Source of the DNA: Ancylothrix sp. D3o
GTDB taxonomy: Bacteria; Cyanobacteriota; Cyanobacteriia; Cyanobacteriales; Oscillatoriaceae
Direction: 5' to 3'
NCBI RefSeq assembly: GCF_025370775.1
Contig: NZ_JAMXEX010000010.1
Span: 156,007-220,006 of the forward strand
Length of the DNA: 64,000 bases
Numbering within the stretch: position 1 is the first letter of the stretch; the number at the start of each line of letters is the position of its first letter. The translations under genes were made by a program, and so were the position numbers. A model generated the notes under the pieces. The model saw nothing but the letters and a program-made list of their open reading frames with translations, had not been told where the DNA came from and ran no database searches. This document shows positions 53,002-62,718 of the stretch, piece by piece.

Positions 53002-54165
53002 TTACTTACCCATCCCCAACTGTTGAGCTTTTTGGTACACCTTACCTTCAGTCAGCAGCGACGGAGCAATCACCACCTCAACTTGCTGCATTTCTTTGAT
53101 ATTCTTAGCCCCAAGGGTTCCCATACTTGTCTGCAAAGCACCCAACAAATTATGAGTGCCATCATCAAGCTGAGCCGGCCCGCGTAAAATCTGCTCCAGA
53201 GAGCCGGTAGAACCCACCCGAATCCGAGTTCCGCGTGGCAAAACCGGGCTAGGCGTTGCCATCCCCCAGTGATAACCACGACCAGGAGCCTCTTTAGCCC
53301 GCGCAAACGGCGAACCAATCATCACCCCATCTGCACCACAGGCAATACACTTACAGATATCACCGCCCGTAATTAACCCACCATCCGCAATAATCGGAAC
53401 ATAGATCCCCGACGAACGGAAATAATCATCCCGTGCAGCCGCACAATCAGCAACAGCCGTTGCTTGGGGTACACCCACACCCAACACACCGCGTGAAGTG
53501 CAAGCAGCACCAGGGCCAATGCCCACCAAAATCCCAGCCGCCCCAGCCTTAATCAGGTTAAGCGCCACTTCATAAGTCACGCAATTGCCTAAAATCACCG
53601 GAATTGGCATCCGTGCACAAAATTCAGCTAAATCTAGGGGCGTAATTGTTTCTGGAGACAAGTGTGCTGTAGAAACCACAGTCGCTTGGATAAAAAACAA
53701 ATCAGCGCCCGCTTTCGCCACACTCTCGCCGTATCTACTGGCACCGGCCGGCGTCGCACTAACCGCAGCGATTCCGCCTTTACTCTTAATTTCCTTGATA
53801 CGCTGTTCGATCAGTTCCGGCTTCACCGGCACCGAGTACAGTTCTTGCATCAGCGTCACAAACTCATCTTTGCCCACCGAAGCAATACGATCTAAAACCG
53901 GATCGGGATTTTCGTAACGGGTTTGAATGCCTTCTAAATTCAGCACCCCCATAGCCCCTAACTCAGACAGTCTGACTGCCATCTGAACATCCACCACCCC
54001 ATCCATAGCACTAGCGATAATGGGGATTTCTCTCTCAATACCGCCAATACTCCAGCGTGTGTCCGCTAAACTCGGATCGAGTGTTCTAGTCCCTGGGACT
54101 AGCGCGATTTCGTCAATTCCGTATGCCCTGCGAGCCGTTTTGCCCCGCCCAATTGAAATGTCCAC
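53002..54165 (-). CDS. GuaB3-type IMP dehydrogenase-related protein
   Basis: About 387 residues. The family block GRGKTARRAYGIDEIALVPG starts at the GTG (54165), preferred over a TTG six codons upstream. The catalytic-loop Cys lies in GIGPGAACTSRG. The usual CBS pair between core segments is absent, which separates GuaB3 from GuaB. Cyanobacterial GuaB3 is associated with GMP/IMP interconversion; which direction holds here is not determined. Confidence 0.88.
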   Translation of the reverse strand: MDISIGRGKTARRAYGIDEIALVPGTRTLDPSLADTRWSIGGIEREIPIIASAMDGVVDVQMAVRLSELGAMGVLNLEGIQTRYENPDPVLDRIASVGKDEFVTLMQELYSVPVKPELIEQRIKEIKSKGGIAAVSATPAGASRYGESVAKAGADLFFIQATVVSTAHLSPETITPLDLAEFCARMPIPVILGNCVTYEVALNLIKAGAAGILVGIGPGAACTSRGVLGVGVPQATAVADCAAARDDYFRSSGIYVPIIADGGLITGGDICKCIACGADGVMIGSPFARAKEAPGRGYHWGMATPSPVLPRGTRIRVGSTGSLEQILRGPAQLDDGTHNLLGALQTSMGTLGAKNIKEMQQVEVVIAPSLLTEGKVYQKAQQLGMGK

Positions 54166-54183
54166 TCTGGTAAGCGTTCCCAA

Positions 54184-54697
54184 AACTATATTCTGGCTAG
54201 GCTATCATATTTTGGACTTTTTTGCTGTAGTTTGAGCTTATTTATAAAAACCCCATCCCACCTCTTCCTCATCATCACTTAAACCCAGCACACACAGCCG
54301 CTACACTTTCTTACTCCCCCTCCTGCTTAATAGGGTGATCAAGTTTCCAGGTTTCTCCTCAAAATCTCTCCCTCAAAAACACACACACTTAAAATACCTT
54401 TTCCCCAGCAAACCCCAGCCCATGATACCTTTGCCAAAATCCGCCTTAAATCTCAAATTCTCTTGCCAAAAAACCAGCCATTCAACCGGCCCTACCCTAC
54501 CACCTTTCAACCCTAACAAATCATAACTTTGCCCAGCATCATTTAGGCCCAGAAACATTAATCTCTCTAAAAAAAACCAACAAAAAAACACCAGCACCAC
54601 AAACCCCAACAAAAACCTTTCCCCACCTCAGATAAGCCGACAAATAACTGCGATAAAATAAACAAAGAACAACCCCTAAAAAAACACAACCGGCCTT
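54184..54697. other. Gene-free, C/A-biased plus strand
   Basis: 514 bases between the divergent GuaB3 gene and the VOC gene. The plus strand is rich in CCC and AAA runs. No supported ORF; the frame 54335-54526 has no start support. No strong hairpin was seen. Confidence 0.4.
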
Positions 54698-55063
54698 ATG
54701 AAACTAAAACGCATCGGTCATGTAGCGATCAGCGTACAAGACATCGACAAAGCAGTAGAATTTTATCAAAACTTGGGAATGCAAGTCGCCTGGAAAGATG
54801 CAGACTGGGCTTATCTCAAAGCAGGCGAAGATGGACTAGCACTGCTGAGCCCCAGTTACAAACACGCCGGGCCCCATTTTGGCTTTGTCTTTAACAACCG
54901 CACAGAAATCGAAACCGCCTATCAGCAAGCCGTCGAAGCCGGTTTAGATGTCCGCCCCATACACGATCACCGAGACGGAACCGCATCTTTTTACGGAAGA
55001 GATCCCGATGGAAATTGGTTTGAATACCTTTATGAACCGGCTAGTACCGCCGTCAAAGCCTGA
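54698..55063 (+). CDS. VOC (glyoxalase/bleomycin-resistance) family protein
   Basis: 121 residues, single VOC module pair. H8 (RIGHVAISVQDID), a mid Asp/His segment (PIHDHRDGTASFYGRDPDG) and E near FEYLYEP fit the metal-binding frame. Substrate unknown. Confidence 0.85.
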   Translation: MKLKRIGHVAISVQDIDKAVEFYQNLGMQVAWKDADWAYLKAGEDGLALLSPSYKHAGPHFGFVFNNRTEIETAYQQAVEAGLDVRPIHDHRDGTASFYGRDPDGNWFEYLYEPASTAVKA

Positions 55064-55106
55064 GCCTTAAAAAAACCAATTACCGTTATAACTAATTCCC
55101 ACCTGC

Positions 55107-55166
55107 GTCACCCTCACCGCTTTTTTAAAGTTTTTATATTCTCCTTAACGGTGAGTGGCGACGCAT
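55107..55166. other. Imperfect inverted repeat downstream of the VOC gene
   Basis: CGTCACCCTCACCG pairs imperfectly with CGGTGAGTGGCGACG around a T-rich loop. It might end the VOC transcript. Confidence 0.4.
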
Positions 55167-55264
55167 TTTTAAATATAGAGCTTCTGGCCATCCCATCCCC
55201 AAGCAAAGCTGGCCCGCTCAGATACCCTAAAAACTAAAAAACATTCACAAAAACCTATTTTTTA

Positions 55265-55331
55265 ATGGCGGGGCACCTAACTTTCGCGCCGCTCGACACC
55301 GACCGGCCTGCTTCCAGATTGGCCCCGTCAT
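55265..55331. ncRNA. Candidate structured RNA element
   Basis: ATGGCGGGGC (55265-55274) pairs with GCCCCGTCAT (55322-55331) over ten positions with one G-T. The enclosed 47 bases are GC-rich with a smaller GCCG/CGGC hairpin. No T-run follows on the plus strand and the strand is undecided. It lies in a 383-base gap before the small gene at 55447. Confidence 0.35.
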
Positions 55332-55446
55332 CCGTAGCAACTTTACCAAACTAATATTTTAAAAATGAGTAAATCAACTGAGGCGTTAACAATGCCCATA
55401 AGCCTACAGTGTAATTAGCCAACATTGCCATTCAGACAGGTGCGCT

Positions 55447-55680
55447 ATGCTAAGCTTTACGACAATTGATGAATCCGACCGGGTGCCCCTAACCAAGCAA
55501 GACCAGCAAGCTTTAGACGATTTTTTCAAAAACTTTGATTTAGACCGGCTTAGCCAGCTTGAAACCCTCGTTAAAACCTATTTAGAGCCGGCAGTCGATC
55601 CAGGCGAAGAAACGGCCTGGATCGCCGGCAGTTTTGGCTCATTCCCCCCCAAACCAAAAAGAAAAAGACTCCCACTTTGA
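55447..55680 (+). CDS. Small hypothetical protein with basic C-terminus
   Basis: 77 residues: acidic helix-rich front (LTKQDQQALDDFFKNFDLDR) and a basic KPKRKR end. No family was recognised. ATG without a strong site, but composition is protein-like. Confidence 0.5.
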   Translation: MLSFTTIDESDRVPLTKQDQQALDDFFKNFDLDRLSQLETLVKTYLEPAVDPGEETAWIAGSFGSFPPKPKRKRLPL

Positions 55681-56267
55681 CACTTCCCAGCTATCAGGGT
55701 ATGGTAATTCTTCATTCCCCGACTTTTACTCATACAACATTTCTCCAGCATTACTATTTGCAATTGTCCGAAAACCTTAGATTTATGAATGCGCTCTCTC
55801 GATAGAAGCCTGCCAAGTGGGAAACACAAGAAACGCCCCTCACCTATTTATAATCAGAGCATCTCTATCTTTCTGTGCCTTGTTTATTTTTTACCCCGTA
55901 AACGTAGCATTAAACGAATTGGCGAATAATCAGTAATTTCTCGGATGCCACCTCATCAAAACTTATTGTAGAGTAAAGAAAGATAAGCGAGAGCTAAAAA
56001 AAAGCTTTCATCCAATCTAAAAATCAACTTTTTGCTCAAGCAGTATCGAAAAAAACGCCTCAGCCGGCAGCCTAGCGTCTCCAGTTAACTGAAGCACAGG
56101 CGGGGCCAAACTGTAAAACCGTCGGTAGTAGAAAACCTTTTCTGAGAAACAGAAAAAATCGGTAAATCCCCTTTTTTATTCACGGACCTATTAAGTACAA
56201 CATCTTTGGGGCTTGCAACTGTCTGATCACCTGCAAAAACCTTGCAGTTAAAAACAAAGGAGCCATT
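55681..56267. other. Leader/gap upstream of the small membrane protein
   Basis: 587 bases with no gene supported. Toward the end lies a perfect hairpin CTGCAA-AACC-TTGCAG (56231-56247), about 20 bases before the ribosome-binding site of the 50-residue ORF. It may be a structured 5' leader. Confidence 0.4.
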
Positions 56268-56420
56268 ATGAAAACCACAACAAATATCAGCAGCGAAATC
56301 GAAGCAATCAAAACAGTAAGTTTAACCATCGGCCTTTTCTTAATTAGCATTCCCCTACTTTTGCTGACTTTAAACGATACCAAAAAATCTCCTCAATCCG
56401 TACAAACATCAAATGCTTAA
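56268..56420 (+). CDS. 50-residue single-span membrane protein
   Basis: ATG preceded by AAAGGAG five bases upstream. The 50 residues have a charged N-terminus (MKTTTNISSEIEAIK), one hydrophobic segment (VSLTIGLFLISIPLLLLTL) and a polar end with NDTKKSP. A hairpin (56441-56468) lies after the stop. No family is recognised. It resembles small membrane proteins that bind larger partners, but nothing shows the partner. Confidence 0.65.
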   Translation: MKTTTNISSEIEAIKTVSLTIGLFLISIPLLLLTLNDTKKSPQSVQTSNA

Positions 56421-56742
56421 AATCGAGAATAACAAGCAACGCGGCTGAGGGAAATAAAACTCAGTCGCAAATTCTTGTAGAGAAGCATTTATTATTTTTA
56501 GAGAAAAAAACCTCCAAACACCAACCCAGACAAAAGCAAACGCTCTTAACCGCTAGGAAAAAGAAAAATCTTACCGAAGAGCAAGTCCCGTTATAGCAAA
56601 ACAAACGCAAAAAATAAAAAGCCAACTGTTTAACGACAAAAACCGGCATCCCCAAAAATCTTTTCAGTAAACCCCACGCCGAGGCAATCAAAGCTTAAAA
56701 TTGCTTAATATATACCCTTAGTCGAAATTCAGCTTTCAAGCT
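56421..56742. other. Gap before mutS2
   Basis: 322 bases. GCGGCTGAG-loop-CTCAGTCGC (56441-56468; one G-T) could end the small-gene transcript. No other signal. Confidence 0.4.
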
Positions 56743-59211
56743 TTGATTCAAACCGAAACCCTAGACCTCCTCGAATGGCCGCGCCTGTGCCAACACCTAG
56801 CCACCTTTGCCGCCACAAAACTCGGAGCAAAGGCAGCCACTCAACTTATCATCCCCAACACCCCAGAGCAAACCCAGCACCTGCTCGCTCAAACCAAAGA
56901 AACCTACGAACTGGAAAATCGGCTGCCATCAGGGTTGACATTTGATGGAATTTATGATATAGGAGAATCGATAGCACGGGCAGAAATACAAGGAGTGCTA
57001 TTGGGAGAAGAACTCTTAGAAATAGCCACAACCCTAGCCGGAGTAAGACGGTTGCGGCGCACCATCGACAACTATTCAGCAGACGTGCCGGTGTTAGCCA
57101 GCATAGTGCAAGAAGCCAGAACCTATCCAGAAATCGAACAAGAAATTCACCGCTGCATCGACGAAAGAGGCAAAGTCACCGACCGAGCCAGCCCCAAACT
57201 CGGAGAAATTCGTAACAAACTCCGCTCTGCACGCGACAAAATTTATCAAACCCTACAAGGAATCTTGCAAAGGCAATCAAACGCCGTCCAAGAACAACTC
57301 ATCACCCAACGGGGAGATCGCTTTGTCATTCCCGTAAAAGCCAGCCATAAAGACAGCATCCGAGGCATCGTACACGATACCTCCGCCTCCGGCGCCACCC
57401 TCTACATTGAACCCCACGCCATTATTGAGCAAAACAACCACCTGCGCCAACTAGAAAAACAAGAACAAGCCGAAGAAGAAGCCGTCCGCCGCAACCTCAG
57501 CCACAGCGTAGGAGAAGTCAAACCCGACCTCGAAAAACTCCTCAGCATCGCCACCGACATCGACCTCGCCACCGCCAAAGCTCGCTATAGTTTCTGGTTA
57601 CAAGCCAACCCACCCCACTTTATCGAATGGGCAAAACAATCAGACACAACAATTAATCCGCCAACCGAAAACTCAAAACCTAAATCTAAAATTCACGAGC
57701 GCATTACGCTGCGAAAACTACGCCATCCGCTGCTTGTCTGGCAACAACAACACGAACAAGGGCCATCAGTGGTGCCGGTGGATATCATCATTCAGCCGCA
57801 AATTCGTGTTGTCGCCATCACCGGCCCCAATACCGGCGGCAAAACCGTCACCCTCAAAACCCTCGGCCTCGCCGTCCTCATGGCCAAAGTCGGCCTATTC
57901 ATACCCGCGAGCGAACCCGTAGAGTTACCTTGGTTTGACAACGTTTTAGCCGATATTGGTGACGAACAATCAATCGAGCAAAGTTTGTCCACCTTCTCAG
58001 GGCATATCCGCCGGATCAGCCGCATCCTCGATGCAGCCACAGAAAACTCCTTAGTCTTACTAGACGAAGTAGGCGCCGGTACAGACCCCTCCGAAGGCAG
58101 CGCCCTCGCCATCGCCTTACTCGAATATCTCGCCTCCCATATTGGCCTGAGTATCGCCACTACCCACTTTGGTGAACTCAAAGCCTTGAAATATCAAGAC
58201 GAACGCTTTGAAAACGCCTCCGTCGAATTTGATGATATAAGCCTTTCTCCTACCTATCGGTTACTCTGGGGCATTCCTGGCCGCTCCAATGCTTTAACTA
58301 TTGCTCGACGGCTCGGTTTAAAAGAAGATATTGTCCAGACCGCTCAAAGTCGCGTCGGAGCCAGCAGCGGCGAAGAAATCAATTCGGTTATTGCCGGTTT
58401 AGAACAATCACGCCGCAACCAAGAAACCAAAGCCAAAGAAGCCGCCGATCTTCTCAAACAAACCGAGCTGCTCCATAAAGAACTATCTCAAAAATCCTCC
58501 GAACTGCAACAACGCGAACAACAACTTAAACTCTCGCAAGAAATCGCTGTCACAGAAGCAATTTCTACCGCTAAAGCCGAAATCGCCCGCGTTATCCGCC
58601 GGCTACAACAAGGCACCCCCACCGGCCAAGACGCTCAACAAGCCACCGCCAACATTGATCAAGTAGCCGAGCAGTATTTGCCCTCTCGCAAGGCTCCGCC
58701 ACGCCCCAAACCAGGCTTTATGCCAAAAGTCGGCGACCGGCTCCGCATTCCCCGCCTTGGACAAACCGCAGAAGTCCTCAGTGCCCCCGATGAGAGCGGA
58801 AATTTAACCGTCCGCTTTGGGATTATGAAAATGAGCGTCTCTTTAGCCGATGTTGAATCCCTCGATGGGGAGAAAGCAGAAATGCCGGTCAAAACCAAAC
58901 CGCACCCATCTGCTGAAAAAACCGGCCCAACCCCAGACAAAATACCCGTCCAGTTGCCCACCGTTCGCACTTCTAAAAACACCGTCGATATCCGGGGTAG
59001 TCGTGTTAGCGATGCCGAAAGCCAACTTGAACGAGCCATTGTTGAGGCCGTCCCCACCAGCGGCGCTCTCTGGATCGTACATGGCAAGGGAACCGGCAAA
59101 CTACGTCAGGGAGTCCATGAGTTTTTACAACATCACCCGCAAGTCAGCCGTTATGAACTTGCTGCCAACTCCGAGGGGGGTGCCGGTGTCACGGTTGCTT
59201 TTTTGAAGTAA
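56743..59211 (+). CDS. mutS2: Endonuclease MutS2
   Basis: 822 residues. TTG start; the family opening IQTETLDLLEWPRLCQ follows directly. ATPase: GPNTGGKTVTL near 361-371 and LVLLDEVGAGTDPSEGSALA. The C-terminal Smr nuclease domain (VDIRGSRVSDAE; WIVHGKGTGKLRQGV) spans about 745-822. MutS2 limits recombination or rescues collided ribosomes in bacteria; which applies here is unknown. Confidence 0.93.
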   Translation: MIQTETLDLLEWPRLCQHLATFAATKLGAKAATQLIIPNTPEQTQHLLAQTKETYELENRLPSGLTFDGIYDIGESIARAEIQGVLLGEELLEIATTLAGVRRLRRTIDNYSADVPVLASIVQEARTYPEIEQEIHRCIDERGKVTDRASPKLGEIRNKLRSARDKIYQTLQGILQRQSNAVQEQLITQRGDRFVIPVKASHKDSIRGIVHDTSASGATLYIEPHAIIEQNNHLRQLEKQEQAEEEAVRRNLSHSVGEVKPDLEKLLSIATDIDLATAKARYSFWLQANPPHFIEWAKQSDTTINPPTENSKPKSKIHERITLRKLRHPLLVWQQQHEQGPSVVPVDIIIQPQIRVVAITGPNTGGKTVTLKTLGLAVLMAKVGLFIPASEPVELPWFDNVLADIGDEQSIEQSLSTFSGHIRRISRILDAATENSLVLLDEVGAGTDPSEGSALAIALLEYLASHIGLSIATTHFGELKALKYQDERFENASVEFDDISLSPTYRLLWGIPGRSNALTIARRLGLKEDIVQTAQSRVGASSGEEINSVIAGLEQSRRNQETKAKEAADLLKQTELLHKELSQKSSELQQREQQLKLSQEIAVTEAISTAKAEIARVIRRLQQGTPTGQDAQQATANIDQVAEQYLPSRKAPPRPKPGFMPKVGDRLRIPRLGQTAEVLSAPDESGNLTVRFGIMKMSVSLADVESLDGEKAEMPVKTKPHPSAEKTGPTPDKIPVQLPTVRTSKNTVDIRGSRVSDAESQLERAIVEAVPTSGALWIVHGKGTGKLRQGVHEFLQHHPQVSRYELAANSEGGAGVTVAFLK

Positions 59212-59226
59212 ATCCCCAAATGATGG

Positions 59227-59300
59227 TGGTAGAGACGTTCCGCTGGAACGTCTTTCGGGGGATATGGTAGAGACGTTCCGCCGGAATGTCTGTACGGGTA
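59227..59300. repeat. Two-copy palindromic GTAGAGACGTTCC repeat
   Basis: TGGTAGAGACGTTCCGCTGG at 59227 and TGGTAGAGACGTTCCGCCGG at 59265, 38 bases apart. Each contains a GACGTTCC/GGAACGTC palindrome. It is a dispersed cyanobacterial-style repeat in the space after mutS2. Confidence 0.65.
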
Positions 59301-59495
59301 GACAGCAAAACTTACGGAAAATTCCCTAAGAAGTTTTGTAATTGGTATTTAATATGGGGGAATCGTGCTTGTAATTCTAAAGTAGGGGCTGGTTCTTCTA
59401 CATAACCAACCGGCCCCTAGTTAACATCCAGCACTTCTTAAAAGCTTGATTACCCCCCCACGCCTGCCTAGATCGCTGATCTTCTGCTAAAAGCC

Positions 59496-60095
59496 ATGCA
59501 CCAAACTCTTAAAACGACCGCCTCAAAACCCGAATGGGAGAATTTAATTCCCCCAACCGGCCCCCAACCGGCCCAACTGGATAATATAAAAACGCAATTA
59601 GATTTAGTTTTGCTTGCACTCGAAAGTCTGGCCGGCATTGGTTCAGAAGCCATGCTCCGGGCTGCGGTAGAATTAAACATTGAAACAATGGTCGCCGATA
59701 GAGTTTCCCTCTGGCGACTGCGCCAATCTAACCCCATCCGTAAAGGCAGTGGGGGACGCAAAAAACTCGACGTTGAAGAAGCTCGCGGTTTAGTTTTAAT
59801 TAGCTGTTATTTAGCCAAACAACACCAAGAATTAATTCGTCGCGCCGTCGCACTTTTGGAACAACTTACTCAAGCGAACCGGCCTCCTCATCACTCCGGT
59901 TTGCTTGGGGATTATATCGATAAATTTTGTAATACTTATCAAGAGCGGATGGAAGATGACGAAAATCTCTCCAGTCAACTCCTGATGAACTTGGCACTTA
60001 AGCTTTTAATTGATTTGCTGTTTTATACTGGCCAGGGAGGCGAACGCAGGCTTTGGCTGGCTTTGCTTGACCGCAGCCGCAGCACAACCACTTAA
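59496..60095 (+). CDS. DUF3038 family protein
   Basis: 199 residues; the cyanobacterial DUF3038 core appears in LDLVLLALESLAGIGSEAML and ADRVSLWRLRQSNPIRKG. Helical and soluble. It comes just before a DUF4335 gene, a commonly paired arrangement in cyanobacteria; function unknown. Confidence 0.82.
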   Translation: MHQTLKTTASKPEWENLIPPTGPQPAQLDNIKTQLDLVLLALESLAGIGSEAMLRAAVELNIETMVADRVSLWRLRQSNPIRKGSGGRKKLDVEEARGLVLISCYLAKQHQELIRRAVALLEQLTQANRPPHHSGLLGDYIDKFCNTYQERMEDDENLSSQLLMNLALKLLIDLLFYTGQGGERRLWLALLDRSRSTTT

Positions 60096-60184
60096 GGGCA
60101 CTTTATTCTTACCGGCAATGTTTTAGGCTGAAATGTTACCCTCTCGCTACCCTTAAATCGGGCTACCCTTAAATCTAAAATCCC

Positions 60185-61897
60185 ATGATTCGGCAAAAAT
60201 TTACGCCTCCCACTTGTACGTTAGAAATTACGGCAAACACTTCGCCTTTGTCGCAGTGGGCACAGCAGCCTCTTTTAAAAAATTTGCAGTTTGAATTGCA
60301 CTTTGATGCACCTCAGCTTCCCGAAGATATGCGGGTTTCTGTTAACGGAGATCGCATTCAATTAGAGGCTTTGTACGAGGCTGTTACTAATTATGTTCAG
60401 TCTTTTCTCCAACAATCTCCCTCTGAGTCTTTTTATTTCTTGACAAATGACAAAGAATATGGTACTGGAAACACTGCGGAACACCAAGCAGACAACGAGA
60501 CGGTAGAAGCCTTACCCCGGATGCGACCGGCCAGCCCTGAGCCGGCTTTAATGTGGCAACAAGATAGTTTCCCAGAGAAATCACCGCTATCGCTGAGGGC
60601 GGTTGACACAGTGGAGAAGCCCAGAGAATTTGGGGCTGAGGGGATTTATTTACAACCCAAAGGTGCTCTATCACACGACTTATTTTTAGGGTCGCTGGCA
60701 AACGGGCAATCGGGGCCGGTGGTGAATTTGGGAACGTTGCAACTGTTTGATTTAGCAAGTGCTCTGGAAGAATACAGCGCGGCTGTGATGGCCTTACCGA
60801 ACCTGCAAACACCGGCGAGGGTGTTTAAGTGGCCAGAATGGGCAAAAACTGCTGCTGTGGTGGTGATTACTGCCGGTGTGACGGCAGCAGTGACGGCAAA
60901 TTTTAATCGCAACCCCAGCGTGCAAACGGCGGCGAGGCAATCGGTAAACACACCCCAGCCGACACTGGGGGGGAGAAACAATAGCCAACCTCAACAAATA
61001 GTTATTGCACCGGCACCCCAGCCACCGCCACCACCACCGCCACCAGCAGTACAAGCGCCGCCAGAAAAATTGCCAAAATTGCCACCGATGAACGGCAACC
61101 CGATGCAGCCTTTACCGACAACGTTACCCGGACAACCGCCGCTGGTTGCTCAAAATTCACAGGCTGCCGGTGGGGGTGCCGCGATGCAGATTCCCCCACC
61201 GCCAAATAACACGCTGCCATCAATTCCATCGGCACCGCCAGTGGTGACTATTCCTGATATCCCGCCACCGGCAACCAATACAGCGCCGGGTGTTCCACAG
61301 ACTGGGGATGTGGCGACTTCTCGAACAACTCAGCCAGAGGTGAGTGGGAATGGGCAGGCCAAATCTACACCTCAACCCAAAACGGCGAGTGGGCCAGCGT
61401 CGGGGCCGGCAGCCAGTTCACCGGCACCAGGCGCCACGCCAACACCGGCACCGACAACTGCGAAAACCGGAGAATTGCCCCCAGAACTGCCGATGGTGGA
61501 TTTGCCCGAAAACGGTGCGGTGGCGAGCACACCCGCCCCAGCAGCCACGCCAACGCCTGAAAACAATCAGGCCGGTCAGCCAGAAACCGCTGCTGTGTCG
61601 GATATTAACGTGCAAATAGACCAGGCGAGAGATTATTTTCAAGAACGCTGGAAGCCGCCGGCGAGTTTGACGCAGCCTTTAGAGTACACTTTGGCTTTGA
61701 ATGCAGATGGGTCAATTCGGCAAGTTTTGCCTAGAGGGCTAACATCGGGGCGGATGATTGATATTACAGGGATGCCTTTGGCAAATGAGCCGTTTGTCTC
61801 GCCGGTAACAGGAGGTGAACCGCCACGAATTCGGCTAGTGTTGAGGCCCGATGGCAGGGTTCAAACCTTTTTGGAACCGTTTAAAAATGATTTGTAA
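60185..61897 (+). CDS. DUF4335 family protein with long proline-rich linker
   Basis: 570 residues. The N-terminal DUF4335 domain (CTLEITANTSPLSQW; LSLRAVDTVEKPREFGAE; GTLQLFDLASALEEYSA) covers about 1-210. A hydrophobic segment (WAKTAAVVVITAGVTAAVTA) is probably membrane-spanning. The next 250 residues are Pro/Ala-rich with PPPPPPP. A folded end (PLEYTLALNADGSIRQV; PRIRLVLRPDGRV) follows. It may anchor a cell-envelope or structural protein. Paired with DUF3038. Confidence 0.8.
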   Translation: MIRQKFTPPTCTLEITANTSPLSQWAQQPLLKNLQFELHFDAPQLPEDMRVSVNGDRIQLEALYEAVTNYVQSFLQQSPSESFYFLTNDKEYGTGNTAEHQADNETVEALPRMRPASPEPALMWQQDSFPEKSPLSLRAVDTVEKPREFGAEGIYLQPKGALSHDLFLGSLANGQSGPVVNLGTLQLFDLASALEEYSAAVMALPNLQTPARVFKWPEWAKTAAVVVITAGVTAAVTANFNRNPSVQTAARQSVNTPQPTLGGRNNSQPQQIVIAPAPQPPPPPPPPAVQAPPEKLPKLPPMNGNPMQPLPTTLPGQPPLVAQNSQAAGGGAAMQIPPPPNNTLPSIPSAPPVVTIPDIPPPATNTAPGVPQTGDVATSRTTQPEVSGNGQAKSTPQPKTASGPASGPAASSPAPGATPTPAPTTAKTGELPPELPMVDLPENGAVASTPAPAATPTPENNQAGQPETAAVSDINVQIDQARDYFQERWKPPASLTQPLEYTLALNADGSIRQVLPRGLTSGRMIDITGMPLANEPFVSPVTGGEPPRIRLVLRPDGRVQTFLEPFKNDL

Positions 61898-62718
61898 GTC
61901 AATTTGGCTTCCAAACAGCCTGCAGTTCCGCTAAAGTCAGAGTGAAAACGCTAATGTTTTCAGCCGCGATGCCTATGGGCGTAGGGTGTTGTAGGGAATT
62001 TGGCCGTATTTTGGCCAGGTTGATCTGGGCTGTTGGCGGAGGGTGGCGTAGGGAAATGCACATTGCAGCTAGGGGGTGTTTTTAGACCCCGACGATTCCC
62101 CAGCCGCCTTTAATAACGCGGCAGATCCCGCTTGTTAAGGGAGATAATGGGGGATGTGATTCTCCGAGTGTAGGGCCGAAAACAGGGGCTACCGGCAGGG
62201 TGATTTGCAACAAACCGTGCTGATAGTGGTTGGGGTTCCTTGCATTGAGTAAAATAAGCTGACTGATGCTCTGTAACTGTGTGTCTTAAAATTGGAGTTT
62301 GCTATGGGCTGCTATTGTTTGATTTTTGATGACATCGTTAGCTCATCACTTCCCTATGGGACGCTACGCAAACAAAAAAAGTCAACAGCAAGCATCGCCT
62401 ATCTTGTTGCGTTGAAGACTTAAATGATCCTGCTGATCGTGTCATGTCAATGACCGCTTTGGGGTGATTCATTGTGATTTTTGAATTATTTATAAAAATT
62501 TATTATTAATTCCAAAAATTACTATAAATCATTCACAAAAAGCAGATAATATAGGTGTTCTAACGAACTTGATATAAGCCCAGTGGTCAAAGTGAAAATG
62601 TTCTTTGGCTTTTGTAATAACAAAAAGTTTCAAGCTTTTTTGGCTTTGGCTACTGGGAAAGAAAACGTGCAGATCCCGACTGAATTTATATCGGGAATGT
62701 GTCTCCGCCAGAGGTTTT
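61898..62718. other. Long gene-poor region with nested GC hairpins and a tiny ORF
   Basis: No established gene in 821 bases. Nested pairing at 62095-62155: ATTCCCC with GGGGGAT outside, GCCGC with GCGGC and TCCC with GGGA inside. A GGGGT/ACCCC hairpin sits before it near 62073-62090. A 39-codon frame (62304-62423; MGCYCLIFDDIVSSS) has GGAG nine bases before its ATG, but is unproven. Confidence 0.45.
62304..62423 (+). CDS. 39-residue ORF (very uncertain)
   Basis: Starts MGCYCLIFDDIVSSSLPYG and ends AYLVALKT. GGAG precedes ATG by nine bases. No family, no conserved context; might be chance in a structured gap. Confidence 0.2.
   Translation: MGCYCLIFDDIVSSSLPYGTLRKQKKSTASIAYLVALKT

Noticed and set aside
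54335..54526. 63-codon frame in the C/A-rich gap
   Set aside because: No start support; the composition simply follows the base bias of the gap.
61898..62718. RNase P RNA, tmRNA or SRP RNA in the gap
   Set aside because: None of the conserved cores of these RNAs was found; the hairpins do not match them.
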